Part shown: piece after piece, positions 26,201 through 38,904 of the stretch | Layout: the number at the start of each line of letters is the position of its first letter | Numbering within the stretch: the first letter of the stretch is position 1 | Assembly (NCBI GenBank): GCA_002943765.1 | Contig: PQWQ01000016.1 | Coordinates: forward strand, 124,001 to 188,000 | Origin: Psoroptes ovis | Lineage: Eukaryota; Arthropoda; Arachnida; Sarcoptiformes; Psoroptidae | Reading direction: 5' to 3' | Length of the DNA stretch: 64,000 nt | Translations under genes and position numbers: made by a program | Notes under the pieces: generated by a model | Seen by the model: only the letters and a program-made list of their open reading frames with translations | Told to the model about the DNA's origin: nothing | The model's database searches: none

Positions 26201-27759
26201 TCGACATCGGCAAAAGGAACACCAACCGGTACAAGATCAAATAAAAAACCGCGTCCTCTAAGTCAACAAATTGACACAACGAAAATAGGTAAGAATTGGA
26301 AGTTTGAAATCATACAAAAAAAAACTAAATTATTTTCTATTTATCAGATCCACAAGTATTTGAATCACCAATATCAGATTCAAATGAAGATAATGATGAT
26401 AAATTGGCTGAATATAAAAAACAATTGGCTGAAAAACGGGCTCAATATCGAAAAATGCAAGAACAAAAAATGAAACAAATAAAATCATTGTCAAAATCAA
26501 ATGATAATGAAGATAGTGATAATAAGAAAAAAGATAATGATGGTGATGCAAAACCAGTTGCAGTAATACGTCGTCCAAGATCAACAATAATATCATCGAC
26601 AACAGCAACAAATTCACAGCAACAATCGTCTCCAAATCTTAAAAATTTCTCATTGGCTGATGAATTAGCTGCTGAAAATTTACAATCATCTATTCAAACA
26701 GCTTCTTCAGATGTTCCAGCAGTTATAATACCGAAAAAAGAAGAATCGTCATCTTCATCATCATCATCGTCGTCATCCTCATCATCGTCTTCAAGTGATT
26801 CATTAGATCAAGATACTTCCATTGATAATACAATCAAAACTAAAGAATCAAAAACTGATGGTGATGAACCACAATCAATGTTGATTGATGTTTCTGATAA
26901 TAATAATAATAATAATAATAGCAATAGCAATACTTATAATGATAATACTTCAAATGATCGTTCAATTACTGAATTAGAAAAATCAGTACAACAAATGTCA
27001 ATCAAAGGTAAAATTATGTTTGTATATTCGAATTGATCAAATAATTCAAATTTGGTAATCATTTTCTACACAGAAGAAGAATCACCATCAATAAAAACAT
27101 GTGATGATTCAGTGATTCAAACCAGTAATGTAATGGATAAAAATCTATTACAACCAAATATAATGACAACATCATTTGATTCATCATTGATGCATTCGAA
27201 TTCACCGGCTGGTATTGCACAGCAGCCGCAACAACAACAAACACAACAGCAACAATCATCGATGACACCAACAAAAATTGATGAAAAACAAGTAGAAATG
27301 CTTAAACAACATGAAATGGAACGTTTACAACGTAAATCTGTAAGTCTTTTGAGAATTATTTTATATTTTAACGCTCAATAACTTGAATTTTTTATTCAAA
27401 TATTGTAGAGAATTCAAGAAATTTTAAAAGGACGTACACGTAAAGATGATTCTGGTAGTAAAAGTCCAATCAATAATAATAATACAAATAATAATAATAA
27501 TAATAATAATATGAATGAAAATGAAAATGATGATAATACCTCTTCATCATCAATGATTGGTTCATCATTAGAAGGATCTAGTAGCATCGATATGGCAACA
27601 TCATTGAAATCATCAATCATTCAAAATGGTAAAAATGATAATAATAATACAACAACAAATGGTCATATAATAATGAATAATGGACATGATTTAATGGAAA
27701 ATCTTAAAACAAATGGAAAAATTGATGATGAGACAACAAAACAAGCGAATGGTTTTTAA
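23206..27759 (+). CDS. ens: Ensconsin/MAP7-like microtubule-associated protein
   Basis: Predicted role: microtubule-bound protein that recruits and activates kinesin-1, as known for the MAP7/ensconsin family. Exons 23206-24295, 24832-24926, 24995-25069, 25139-25973, 26040-26288, 26348-27007, 27074-27339, 27409-27759; phases agree at every joint, total 1206 residues. The first exon is Gln/Asn/Ser-rich low complexity. Next comes a charged helical stretch (AAERRSQIEDARR/ERAQRQLDQ), then a Ser-rich part with SYSMNRLDQLAQPRKR, a motif I associate with MAP7 proteins. The C-terminal half has a charged coiled coil (LAEYKKQLAEKRAQYRKMQ), poly-Ser, and near the end EMLKQHEMERLQRK/SRIQEILKGRTR, which matches the end of the MAP7 domain in style. 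The first exon ends with a weaker donor (G/GTTAGA). The 66-bp intron 25974-26039 has no stop in frame. Convergent with filamin, with stops 1.1 kb apart. Family call is from motifs only. Confidence 0.68.
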
Positions 27760-28847
27760 AAAGAAAACATTTAAAAAAATCAAATTATCTTTCAATTTAA
27801 TTTTCAAAAGACATAATCAAAAGCTAATACACATTCACACACATTTACACTAAACAGACATTTGACATATGCATTTGAACATTTGAAACTCTCAACACAC
27901 AAAACAAAAACAAATCAAAAACACATTACAAACATAACAATGAATCGATCGGCAAACATTTTCTACATTTCTTTAAAACAAAACTAAACAAAAAACACAC
28001 ATTGAATTGTTTCCAGAAAAATTTTATCCAATTGTTTTAGGTCAAGACCACAGCTGTGAATGTAATTATTATGAATTTTGGCGTTTAATTAATCAGTTAT
28101 CAATGAGTTTATTGAGGAAAATTTTAATTAAACACACATTCATACAACAAACAAACAAAATGATTTGATTCTCATTTGATCGTTTAGTTTGAAAATTCAA
28201 AAATTATAACTCACATTGATCAACAACAACATCAAACACCGATGACTCTAAATTGACATTTACATTTAAACACTCACACACATTCACTAACTGATACATG
28301 TGCTTGTTTTCTTCTTAATTTTAATTTTAATTAATTAATATCTGTGTTAATTTATTTTTAATTAATTAATCAATTTTAAACATTTTTTCTCTGAATCTTT
28401 TCCTTTTATCTTAAATCTTCAATCAACGACACCAACACAACAAATGATACTTTCAACGATGATGATGAATCAATGAATGAACATTAATTGATGATGATGA
28501 TGCATTTTTAAATATAAAAATTGAATTTAAATAAATTATCTTTGAATTTGAAAGAAATTAAAAAATTTGAATTGAAGTAATTGAAAATTAGTATGAAATT
28601 TTTATTTTTGAAATTTTTTTCTTTGCATTTTAAAAATATTTTTAAAACATTTTGAAATGGTTAGATTGATTAATTTGATCAATAATATCGATTGTATTAA
28701 TTGTATTAATCAGTGTTGATTATTAGTTCATGTTTTTGTTATTTTTTTTTGACTTGAATCAAAGATTTATTTGTTCGTGTCAGTGGTGTCATTGTGTGTT
28801 TTGCATTATTTTTGCATTTGATCAAATTAAAAGTGCGTTCAATTGTT
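27760..28847. other. Convergent 3' UTR region (ensconsin-like and filamin)
   Basis: No coding sequence. Candidate poly(A) signals: AATAAA at 28530-28535 on the plus strand for the ensconsin-like gene, and TTTATT at 28766-28771 (AATAAA on the minus strand) 77 nt beyond the filamin stop. Confidence 0.55.
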
Positions 28848-31800
28848 TTAATCAACTGTAAAATTAAATACACCACCAGGTATCGGTTGTCCACCATATT
28901 TAATTTCAATAGTATAATTACCGGCTTGTTTAACTTTATAATTAACATTATATGTGCCATCTGGATTACGTACAACTTTACAATCAATATTTTCTTGTGT
29001 TTCACGTTCAGTTTGTGTTTTTGTTTCACGACGTGTTTCACGTATCAAACGTTTACCACCGGTTGGTGTTGTTTCAATACGTTCAGTAACTGTTTCTTTA
29101 CTTTCCGATGTTGATGTTACACGTGTTACTTTACATGTTAATGAACCAGGACCAGCTTGTGATGCATCAACTCTTACAGTATATTCTTCATCTGTTTTAC
29201 ATTTTTCTTTCAATTCGCCCTCTATTGATTGAATGAATATTATATTTTTCATTAATTTGTTTTAAAAACAATCATTTTTGAAAAAAATTCAAACTTACCA
29301 ACAATTTTACATTTGGTAGCATCACCAGTTTGATGTACATCAACTTTGAATGGTGGTGCACATTCTTGTCCATCAAATTTGACAACAATTTTGTGTTCAC
29401 CAATATCTTCCGGTATGTATGTAATTTTATATGTACCATCTTTGAAATCAGTCTTCCAATAGCGAATACCTTTATCTTTTGGATTCTGTAGAATTTTTCA
29501 AAATTATAATTTCACGAATTTAATCAAAAAACAAATAAACAAATATCTTACCAAAATGCTAACATGTAAATCACCATTGCCAGCATCTTTAGTATCAACC
29601 ATAAATTCAGCCGGAACACTTGCAGGCACTTTATCTTGAAGACCACTAATTTTGACTTTGTTAGGTTCAGATTTCTTTTTGACCTGCATTTTGAATGTAC
29701 TGTTTTTCCATAAAGTTTAATTAGTACAAATTATAAAGAAATTTTTTCCAATAATCAAACATACCTGCCCTTAATATCTTTACCACCATATGTAACTTTG
29801 ACATTACATGGACTACCTTCTGGTGGTGGTTTATATGTTACATCATATGTACCATCACCATTATCTTTGATTACTGGTTTGTCCGGTATTGGACCTTTAT
29901 CGGTGCTAACTTCAACACCAAGTGGTGCTCTTGCCGATTTTTTAGCATTAACTTTGAATGTTAATGCATCACCAGCACGACAATTATTTGGCTCAACACC
30001 AGGTCCAGATGCTGTAACTTTTGATGCATCAACTTCACCTTGAACTGGTACTTTGAATGGGCTTCCTATTTTTTCATACAATAAAAAACATTTATGTTTA
30101 AAGTCTGAATTTATGACAAGAAATAAATCATACCAGGTACTTGTTGATCACCAAATTTCACACCAATGCTATAGTTTCCAGGATCATCTGGCACATATTG
30201 AACAGTACATGAACCGTCACGATTATCAATGCAAGTAACTTTTGGTTCTGAAGGGCCTTCAATAGCAATGCCTAAACCACCATTACCAGCACCAGCAGTG
30301 ACCACAGTAAATTCATTGGGTTGATTAGCATAACCTTTTTCAATGCCAGGTCCAAATACTTTGACTTTTTTCGGATCAAAACCAGCTTTGGCTTTGACTT
30401 TTTGTGGCATGCCAGGTATTTGACTATCATCATATTTGCAATCAAACGTATATTCACCTGTAGTTGAAATTATGTAAATTTTAATACAAATAAAACAATT
30501 ATTTTCCTTTTTCACGTGTATTGTATTTACCTTCTTCAGGAAGAATATATTTAACTTTATATGTACCATCATTATTATTATCAACCGTATTGTGGATTTT
30601 TTTACCGGTCGGTGAACGAATGGTGCATGAAATTTTACCATCACCAGTTTTTTCTGTTCCTTGTGCATTAACAGTGAAACTGTTGATGCATGATGAAAAT
30701 TGATCTAATAATACAAGAGAAATACAAGAGAGAGAGAGAGAGAGATAGAAGATATTTGAAGAATATATTTGTTTTTTGATGATCGATACATCATTGATCA
30801 TAATAATAATAATGATGATGATAATATCTTTATATGAATTTATATGATAATAGTTGATAATTTATATTTTTTTTATAATTTAATGAATTACTATTTGAAT
30901 CAAATGATTAAGCAATACAAATGAAAAAGAGAATTATCTAGCATTATCAATGCTCAATTATATAATTGAATGTATATTTTGCGAATTCAAAATGACACCT
31001 TAAATTATTTATTAATATGAAATCTTTTCACCTGTTAAAAGCATTGCCTTCGATGTAATGATGAATTAAATGATTTTGAACGTTGTGGCTGTGGTTGTAT
31101 TTGATGAAACATTTTACGATTAATTGTCGATGATTTCATTACATCTTCACTTGATTGAAATCTTTTTTTATTATTCATTTTATCATCAATCACTTCAACA
31201 CGATATGGTGAATTAGGTAGATGGGACATGTTATATAATATTGATATGAAATATATGCCAATTTTTGTAGGTAAATATGCTATCGTACAACTACGATCAC
31301 CATTATCTTTACAATAAATTTCTGCATGCGATGGTCCTTCTACAATCACTTTCACACGTGTTACACATGCAATATTTAATCTATCTGTACGTATTTGTCT
31401 TAAATCAACAACGATTTGTTGTAAACGATTTACAATACAAATAGGACCAATACCTGGTCCATAAACATTTATGTATTTTAATTGCTGTTCTTGTTCTAAT
31501 AATTGAAATTCTTCATCAGTTATTGTCGGTAATAATGGTAATGGTAATACTTCGACTGAAAATGGTGATCCGACTATATTTACACTATTCAATAATACAC
31601 GGATTTTATATGTACCGGTTAATTTTGGTGAAAAATTCACAATAAAACCACCGGTAGCAACTGTCAATGTTGGTAATATGCTTATTTTTGGCGGCATTGA
31701 TTGTGTTGAACGTAATATGCTAGCAGTTTTATTAATATTGCCATTTTGTTTTAATGTAGCGGCTGGTAATTGGGGTGTTTGATAATAATCATTAGGTTCA

Positions 31801-34800
31801 TCAATAATGACCGATACATCATCATATTGTCGACAACCAGGTCCAATCAATATACGAAATGTTTGTGTTGAATCAATCATCATGACTATTTGTTATAATT
31901 TGTCATTTGTTTTTTCATGTTGACATATGATTCATTTTAGAAACAATTGATCGACAAATGAGAAGAAAAAATAAGATTTTGTTGTTGTCGTTATATTGAA
32001 AACATTATATCAAACAAAATTCTAACAATAATTTGATGTTTTTTCAACATGAATCTAATATCTGATTTTGACTAATTTCAATTGAAATTTTGTATCATAT
32101 TCAATGTCAAATAAAAAGCTTTAGCTAATCATATGATGAATATGGTTAGTTTTTGAATTTTCATAGAAATTTATTCGATGATTAATGAATATGAATATAA
32201 AATGATGATCGAGCGAAAAAATAAAAGATAAAAATAAGACAAAATTAACTCACTTGGTTCTAATCCTTCGATTTTAACTTTAGACACATCAGCTGCTGGT
32301 GTTACATTAATATCGACTGGCAATTTTGGTATTTGTTTGCCTGCAAATGTTGCATTCACTTTATATTTACCAGGATTTGGTGCCGTATATTCAACAGTAT
32401 ATTGTCCATTTTGATGATCAGTCACTGTAACTGGTACATCGTTTCCTTTTTCATCTTTAACTTGTGGTTTTAATTCCCCTGAACCGGCTGTACGTGCATC
32501 AACAATGAAATGTGTTGTTTTGCCTGGTTTCACACCTTTTTCCAATCCAGGACCATATAATTTAATCTTGAGTATGAATAATTAATTAATCGATCTCGTA
32601 ATACGATATAAAAATTAATAAATACCTTTGATGGATCAGCAACACCACCAACTTCGACACGATATGGACTTTTGGCAACAGCTTGTCCACCATAATTAAT
32701 TTGAACGGTATGTTTGCCTAATTTATCAGGTGTATATTTAACTTTGTATGTACCATCTTTATTATCTGTAATTTTAGGTTCAACTTGACGATAATCGCTA
32801 TTATCCATAATATCGATTTCTAATGGCACATTTTTGCCACCAGCTTTTCTGGTGTCAACTGTGAATTCGGTTGGTTGTGCAATGACAACACCTTTTGGAT
32901 TTAATCCTGGACCAGTGGCAGTCACTAATTCTGGTTTGAAATCAGTTTTTGGCACAATAATTGGGCAGTATGGCGATTTTGGTATGTCCTCACCATCAAC
33001 AGTGATATGCACAGCATATTCACCGGGTGCGGTTGGATGATAAATAACTTCAGCTGAACCATCACCATTATCATTACATTCAATTTTAGCATAAGACGGT
33101 CCTTCCACTGAAAATCCTAATGTACCAGTTTCGCCATTAGTATCGACAGTGAATTTTGCTGGATAACCAACAATGCCGCCTTTCAAGCCAGGACCATAAG
33201 CAACAACTTTACTTTCAACGATTGGTCCAACTTGTACTTCAAATGGACTTTGGAAAATTTCTTGGTCCCCAAATGATACTTCGACCACGTATTTTCCTTC
33301 TTTCAATGGTTTATAGTCGCAATTATATGTGAAACCATCTTTAGCTTTGAGAATATTACATTTGACTTCTTTGTTATCAGGTCCAATGACTTTGATTTTT
33401 GGTGTGCCAGGGCCTGCACCTTCTGTTGTGACGCGGAAATCAGCATCATCATTAACACGAACACCAGTTGGTTGTATACCACGACCGAATGCACGTACTT
33501 TTCTTGGATCACATGGTGGTGCGACAGTAGTTTTGAATGGACTGTTTGGTACTGGTTTGCCGGCAAAATTGACGGCAATTTGATGTGGACCTTGTAATTG
33601 CGGAACATATTCACAACGATATTTTTTCTCATCTTCACCATCTTGTCGTAAACGCATTGGAACCGAATTGGTTTTACCATTAGGGTCAGTTATGACAACT
33701 TCAACTTGACCGATACCGGCACCATTTGTATCGACGTCAAAATGGGTTTGTTTACCGACTTGAGGTCCTTTTGGTTTCAAGCCAGGACCTTCACATTTAA
33801 CTTTTGATGGATCACCAGGATTGCCTTTGACTTCAACTTCAAATGGTGATTTAGGTACTTCAGTGCCCGAATATTTAACAATAACTTTGTGTTTTCCTTC
33901 CATTTTAGGTGTATAAGTGCAAGTGTATGTTTTAGCGTCATCATCATTAAATTTGACATCAACTGGTGTTTGTTTTCCAGTTGGATCTTCTAAAAATACT
34001 TGAACTTCACCTTCACCAGCACTGAATGTTTCAACAGTGAAATTCGTTTTAGTACCATTTGTGACACCAGTTTTCTGTACACCAGGACCATAACATCGTA
34101 CACGTTTTGGATTATGTCTTGGTTTGGTTTTTGCACCTTCTTTCAATTTTGCATTAGGGAATTGTGACAAAAATGTCATCATTGATAATTCATCAACTTT
34201 AGGATTAACCATTTCTTCTGGTGTAACCAATGGTGCAACACCTAAATACTCTTCAGCAATGCTCATTGCTTTTTGTGCATTTTTCAATGCTTCATTTGGC
34301 TTCCATTTATCCCAATCAGGACAAAGACCAGGTGCACATGCATCAACTAAAGCGCCAAGTGCAACACCATTATTCCAATCGGTAGTGAAATTCGTTATTG
34401 GAACATCAGGCACTTTGTTTTGAATCCAAGCCAATAAACGTTGTTTAGGTGATGGACCACCTTTTTCTTTATACATTGATTCATCTTCACCTTCCCACAT
34501 CGGCATCGAAATTGAGTAATGTAAAATCAATGTCCACATAACACCACAAATCAGTTTCACTTTACAATCAACGACATCAATACTATCTGTTATTTTTTTT
34601 GCATAAATATTAAATTATTTGAATCAATATTTTTTTATAAGCCAACTAAATAAAAGCAAATACATTACCAATATTGACAATACGAATTTTTTCATCATTT
34701 TTCAAAAATTGTAGCGCAATATTAACATTTTCAATTTTTTGTGCACGAACTTTTGGACGTTTATTGTAGTTTGGTAATTTTTTACCGGATAAAACTTCAA

Positions 34801-35117
34801 CCAATGCAATCAAACGGATACCATCACTGAAATCTGTTGCTATATCAGCAATATGTTTATTCACTGTACGTAAATGTTCATTTGCCCATCTTTATTGACA
34901 AAATCAAATTATTTCATTTTCAAAATTTTTTTATAAATCAACAATGAGTAATCAATTCAAGCAATAAGTTTTTTTATTTTCACAAAAATTACCTTGTAAA
35001 TGTATTTTGTTGCATTTTTTTCCATACTGCATCTTCAGCCAAATCTTTTGTCATACGATCTTCATCTTCATCTGGTTTGCCTGTACGAGGCTTCTCATCG
35101 GCCAATGGTTTGACCAT
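28848..35117 (-). CDS. FLN: Filamin (compact form: two CH domains, 11 filamin repeats)
   Basis: Actin-crosslinking scaffold at the cell cortex. Exons: 35117-34993, 34889-34669, 34586-32626, 32566-32254, 30704-30531, 30457-30134, 30065-29765, 29699-29552, 29485-29299, 29221-28848. Phases agree throughout and give 1375 residues. The N-terminus has DLAEDAVWKKMQQNTFTRWA opening CH1, then CH2 with WTLILHYSISMPMWEGEDE at the linker. Eleven filamin-type repeats follow, marked by GPG(L/I/V) starts, DNxDG(T/S) centres and PxSPF-type ends. The last repeat (about 130 residues) carries a Thr/Arg/Glu-rich insertion (RRETKTQTERETQ) and ends GGVFNFTVD, the expected position of the dimerisation repeat. Known animal filamins usually have about 20-24 repeats, so this one is about half size. 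No hinge sequence is evident. The start ATG precedes a short acidic leader. The big third exon holds CH2 and repeats 1-5 without introns. Confidence 0.95.
30721..30747. repeat. (GA)n microsatellite in filamin intron
   Basis: A GA run (about ten units, slightly interrupted) just upstream, on the minus strand, of filamin exon 5's acceptor, where it reads as a TC-rich pyrimidine tract. Confidence 0.8.
31035..31885 (-). CDS. Candidate alternative last exon of filamin (two diverged repeats and a tail)
   Basis: An 851-bp open frame in the intron between filamin exons 4 and 5, same strand. An AG acceptor at 31887-31886 leaves two bases (TC) that join the single A at the end of exon 4 in frame, the same phase as exon 5. 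Spliced this way, the isoform would have 1156 residues: both CH domains, six full repeats, then this exon. Its first residues (STQTFRILIGPG, DDVSVIIDEPN) line up with the start of exon 5 (INSFTVNAQGT, DGKISCTIRSP), so it looks like a diverged copy of that repeat. It continues with FSPKLTGTYKIRVLLN...GSPFSVEV, a second repeat (YGPGIGP, VEGPSHAEIYCKDNGD, NSPYRVEV) and a basic Ser-rich tail ending RRQCF. AATAAA (minus strand, 31013-31008) follows the stop closely. The acceptor's pyrimidine tract is poor, so an independent intronic gene starting at ATG 31883 is the alternative. Confidence 0.6.
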
Positions 35118-35523
35118 TTTTCTTTCTTTCAAATCTTCTTTTGTTGTTTTTGATTACAAAAAAATTAACAAAATAATCAAATGAAACTGATTAAACAAAC
35201 AAACAAAAAAATGAGAAAATATTGAAATGAACTTGACTTTTATTTATGAATTATAAGAAAACAATTATTATTTTTTTCTCTAAAAATGAAAATGAAAGAA
35301 GAAGAAAAAAATTTCTTGGCAAACACTGATTTCGTTCAAAAGAAAAATGAAAAAACTAAAAAATTGATTTGATGTGTGATTTCAGTATTAAAAGGGATAT
35401 ATGGCAGAGTGATTTATTTTTACCGAGAAAAAAAAATTTTGAAAATATAACTAGCGGTTGTTTGATTGTCGGCTGAAATGTAATAACCGAAAACACCCAA
35501 TCGGATTATTATGCAGCTACTAA

Positions 35524-35558
35524 TTAGACAACATCCATCAACCAAAAAGATCAAAGAA
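35524..35558. repeat. 35-bp direct repeat, copy 1
   Basis: Starts TTAGACAACATCCATCAACC and is identical over 35 bases to 36953-36987. The motif is not low complexity. No duplicated flank is seen at this copy. Confidence 0.9.
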
Positions 35559-36952
35559 GAAAACGAATGAAATAGGCGAAAATAAAATCCGAACGAAAAA
35601 AATTTTGGTGAAATTTTTGCCAAAAAAATTAAAATAAAATAAATTTTTTCACCAATAAATGTAAAAATTTTTCGTCTATAAAAAATAAATCATGGTAGAA
35701 ATTCAACAATTCCTCAATTCAAGATGATATTCTTGGATGTTTGAAGACTTTGTTTTGTTGACAACAACCAAGCAGCAGCCAAACAAAACAAACAAGTAAT
35801 TGTATTCTGAAATGTACAATTTTTCATTTTTTTGGGTAAGTAAATGAACGAAGAAATTATATTTATAAATAAAAATATGTGAAAATAATAATAATTATTG
35901 TTATTGTAATTACGATGATCAAGATTGGCATCTTGATGCAAATAGAAGCCAATATTTTCTTTGAATGAAATAAATAAAAAAATTCTGTATTTCATTCAAT
36001 CAACATATGCACACACACACATATATAATGATAATAATCATAACTATTTTTGTCGATTTTGATTCTTCATCATCTTCTATTTGAAAATATACATTTTCAA
36101 TTTGAATAAACAAACAAATAAGCAACGGCTTTGAATAGTTTGTGTCATTCTTTTAGCGTTTGTATTGTACAGGCATTTAGTGATATAATAAGCAATATTT
36201 TTAGACATTTTTAGACATTTAATGCAAGAATTCTTCAATTTTATTTTTCTCCCTCTCTCGTTGGTTCGTTTGTTCATTCGTTCATTTATTCATTTATCCA
36301 GAATTCTGCTTGTTCAGAATTTATTTCATTTTTTTTCTTTCAAATTCTTCAAAATTCAAAAATCAACACAAACAAATGAATGAAAGCAAAAATGAATAAA
36401 TATTTCTAATGACATCAGCAATTAACAACACAACGATGAATAGCAACACAATAGAATATGCTTTCATATTCAAGAAAGAAAGAATATTCATTTATAATTA
36501 TAATTATTTTTGAACAAACAACAACAACAACAGTAAACATAAAATGAAAAACAATAAGACATCATTGTCATTGATAATGATGTTTATAATCGTTATTAAT
36601 AATAATAATTATCGTTATTATTATTAATAGTATTAGATTATTAAAATGCATTCATACGTTCAATGAATTTCGTTCATTGCTTATGTAAATTGAAATTTTT
36701 TTCATTCAAAATGACATCTAATTTTATCATCGAAAATATATTGCTGCGAATGCGAGAGAGAACAATTTTCGTTTCCATTTTGATGAAATTATTCGAATAA
36801 ATGTAAACATCCGAAATAAATAAATAAAAAAATGAATAAATTTTGAAATTATAATGAATTAATTTGATAATAATTAAATATTATTTGATTGACAGAAATT
36901 CATATCTGAATAATGACGATAATTGATCAAGATTCTGGACAAATATTTAGGG

Positions 36953-36987
36953 TTAGACAACATCCATCAACCAAAAAGATCAAAGAA
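36953..36987. repeat. 35-bp direct repeat, copy 2, in a duplicated flank
   Basis: Identical to 35524-35558. This copy lies in a 41-bp segment (36952-36992) bounded on both sides by AATATTTAGG (36942-36951 and 36993-37002), as if inserted with a 10-bp target duplication. Confidence 0.9.
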
Positions 36988-38182
36988 TCATCAATATTTA
37001 GGCGTTACTCGTTTCTATTCAGATAAATATTGAAATATTCGGAAATATTTTCGAAATTTGAATCATCAAAAAAAACCTCTTGATATATAAATCAATCAAT
37101 TTGATGGAAGTTTTTCACAATTTTTTCAAAAATTCTTTCAAATATCTTTCAAAATTGCAAATATACTTACTTGTTTATTGGTTAATCGAAATTTAGTGCA
37201 AAGTTATAATTATAATTTCACTTGAAATTCAATTCAAAATTATATTTTGTCTACGAAATATTTTTGTTTTGAATTTTCATTTCAATTTTGATTTTTATGC
37301 GAAATAAAAGGATTGAAAAATTTCTAATTATGACAAATTATAATTAGTTTTTGTTTCGAAATAAAAAAAATAAGAAAATTCGAGTTTGTCACGAATTTAA
37401 TGAAATAAAGCAAAACATTTTCGGATTAATTTTTTGAAAAATTCTTGATTGTATTTTGTTTAATTGTTTGCTGTAGCGAACAAATTGACATTTCTGAATG
37501 ATTTAAAATTGTTTTGAAATATTAAGAAATTATTTCTCCCTGAAGAAGAAAATATTTCTAAATAATACATTTTTTGTTTCGTTTTAAAAGAATAACAGAA
37601 TTATAAATTTTCATAAAAAAACCGATTTTTATGCTTACTATTGTTACATTTACTTTGCTTAAAAGCTATAAGTTGTATTCATACACATCCATATGCACAC
37701 ACAATAGAAATGATTCATTTGAATCGATTGATGAATTATTCAGTGTCTTGTAATTACCGAACGGAAATAAAATAGAATTTCCAAATTTAATATTTGAATT
37801 TGAAAATTGAAAGATTCAAAGATGTCTTGATCGGTTTTCTTGTTCAAAAATTTATTCTCAATAAAATATCTGCATTTATCATAAGAAATATTTATTAGGA
37901 ATCAAGAATGATAATTATAGAGATGATAATAATAAGAAAATAAGTAAATTGACAAAAAAACATTTATAAATTCATCATTTATGTATATTTAGTAGTATTT
38001 ATATTTTAAATTCTCAAATTAAAAGGTGTGTTTGAATGAATTTCATTTTCTCATATTTTTCACGTTTTATTTATTCAAAAATGATATTGTTCCGAAAATT
38101 TGTTTACAAATATTCATTTTTTTGATGAGAATTGTTTAATCGTTTTTATTTCATTGATTCATTTGTTTGCTTTTGACTTAAA

Positions 38183-38904
38183 TTAAACAACACGACGTAC
38201 TTCGAAAAAGCGTTTCAAATAAAATACTTGTCCCAATGTGATTGCAACCAATAATAATGCTTCAAAACAAGCCCATAATAATACACGTGAATTTGTTGAA
38301 TCATTGATTTGACGATGTATACGATCTCTTACTGTCATATATTCTTGTTCATGTTTTACCGATGATAGACCACCAGCTAAATCTTTGACCATTTCTTCTA
38401 ATTTATTATGGTCATTTGATTCATGATTTGCTGGTTGTCCATCTTTCGCTTCATGTTTAGTTGTTTTTTCTTCGACATCCATCGAAAACATTACCACTTT
38501 CGGTGTCATTGATGACATTTTATTACCAAAACAATATTGATAATCACCATCCATATGTGCTGCAAATGTATATTTACCGCTTGATGCACGTTCTTCATGA
38601 TGTATTTCTTTATGATCAGGTCCTGTAATTTGAGTTGAAAAAATATGATAAAATACATGAATACAATATCAATACAATTGTACATACCATAAATTGATAG
38701 ATCAAGATCAAGAAAACCACCTTCAACCACTTCAAATGTTAGCCCCATTTTAGTTCCAGATGTAACACGTTCAAAAAAACATTCTTCACCATGTGCATCG
38801 ATAACAAGAAAATATGAATGAACAATATTTGATTGTATCAGTAGTATTAATATTGAAATTGATAAATATTTTAAATCGATTGTCAACGAATTATATAATT
38901 TCAT
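38183..38904 (-). CDS. TMED2: TMED2, p24-beta cargo receptor of ER-Golgi transport
   Basis: Type I membrane protein of COPI/COPII vesicles; p24 proteins form hetero-oligomers that help sort cargo such as GPI-anchored proteins. Exons 38904-38688 and 38622-38183, phase-1 intron of 65 bp, 218 residues. The N-terminus is a signal peptide (ISILILLIQSNIVHS). The GOLD domain follows, with the two conserved cysteines in ECFFERV and QYCFGNK. A coiled-coil stretch (EEMVKDLAGGL...) leads to the membrane segment (LLWACFEALLLVAITLGQVF). The cytosolic tail YLKRFFEVRRVV has the FF motif for COPII and COPI binding and is essentially the tail expected for TMED2. Length and architecture are normal. Confidence 0.96.

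Larger units (their letters stand above)
35118..38182. other. Gene-free stretch upstream of filamin
   Basis: AT-rich with no supported coding gene. Must contain the filamin 5' UTR and promoter (minus strand) and the TMED2 3' UTR; TTTATT at 38145-38150 is a minus-strand poly(A) signal 33 nt past the TMED2 stop. It also holds both copies of a 35-bp direct repeat. Confidence 0.5.

Noticed and set aside
33303..33680. 125-codon and other overlapping frames within filamin exon 3, both strands.
   Set aside because: Shadows of the filamin frame; they have no domain of their own.
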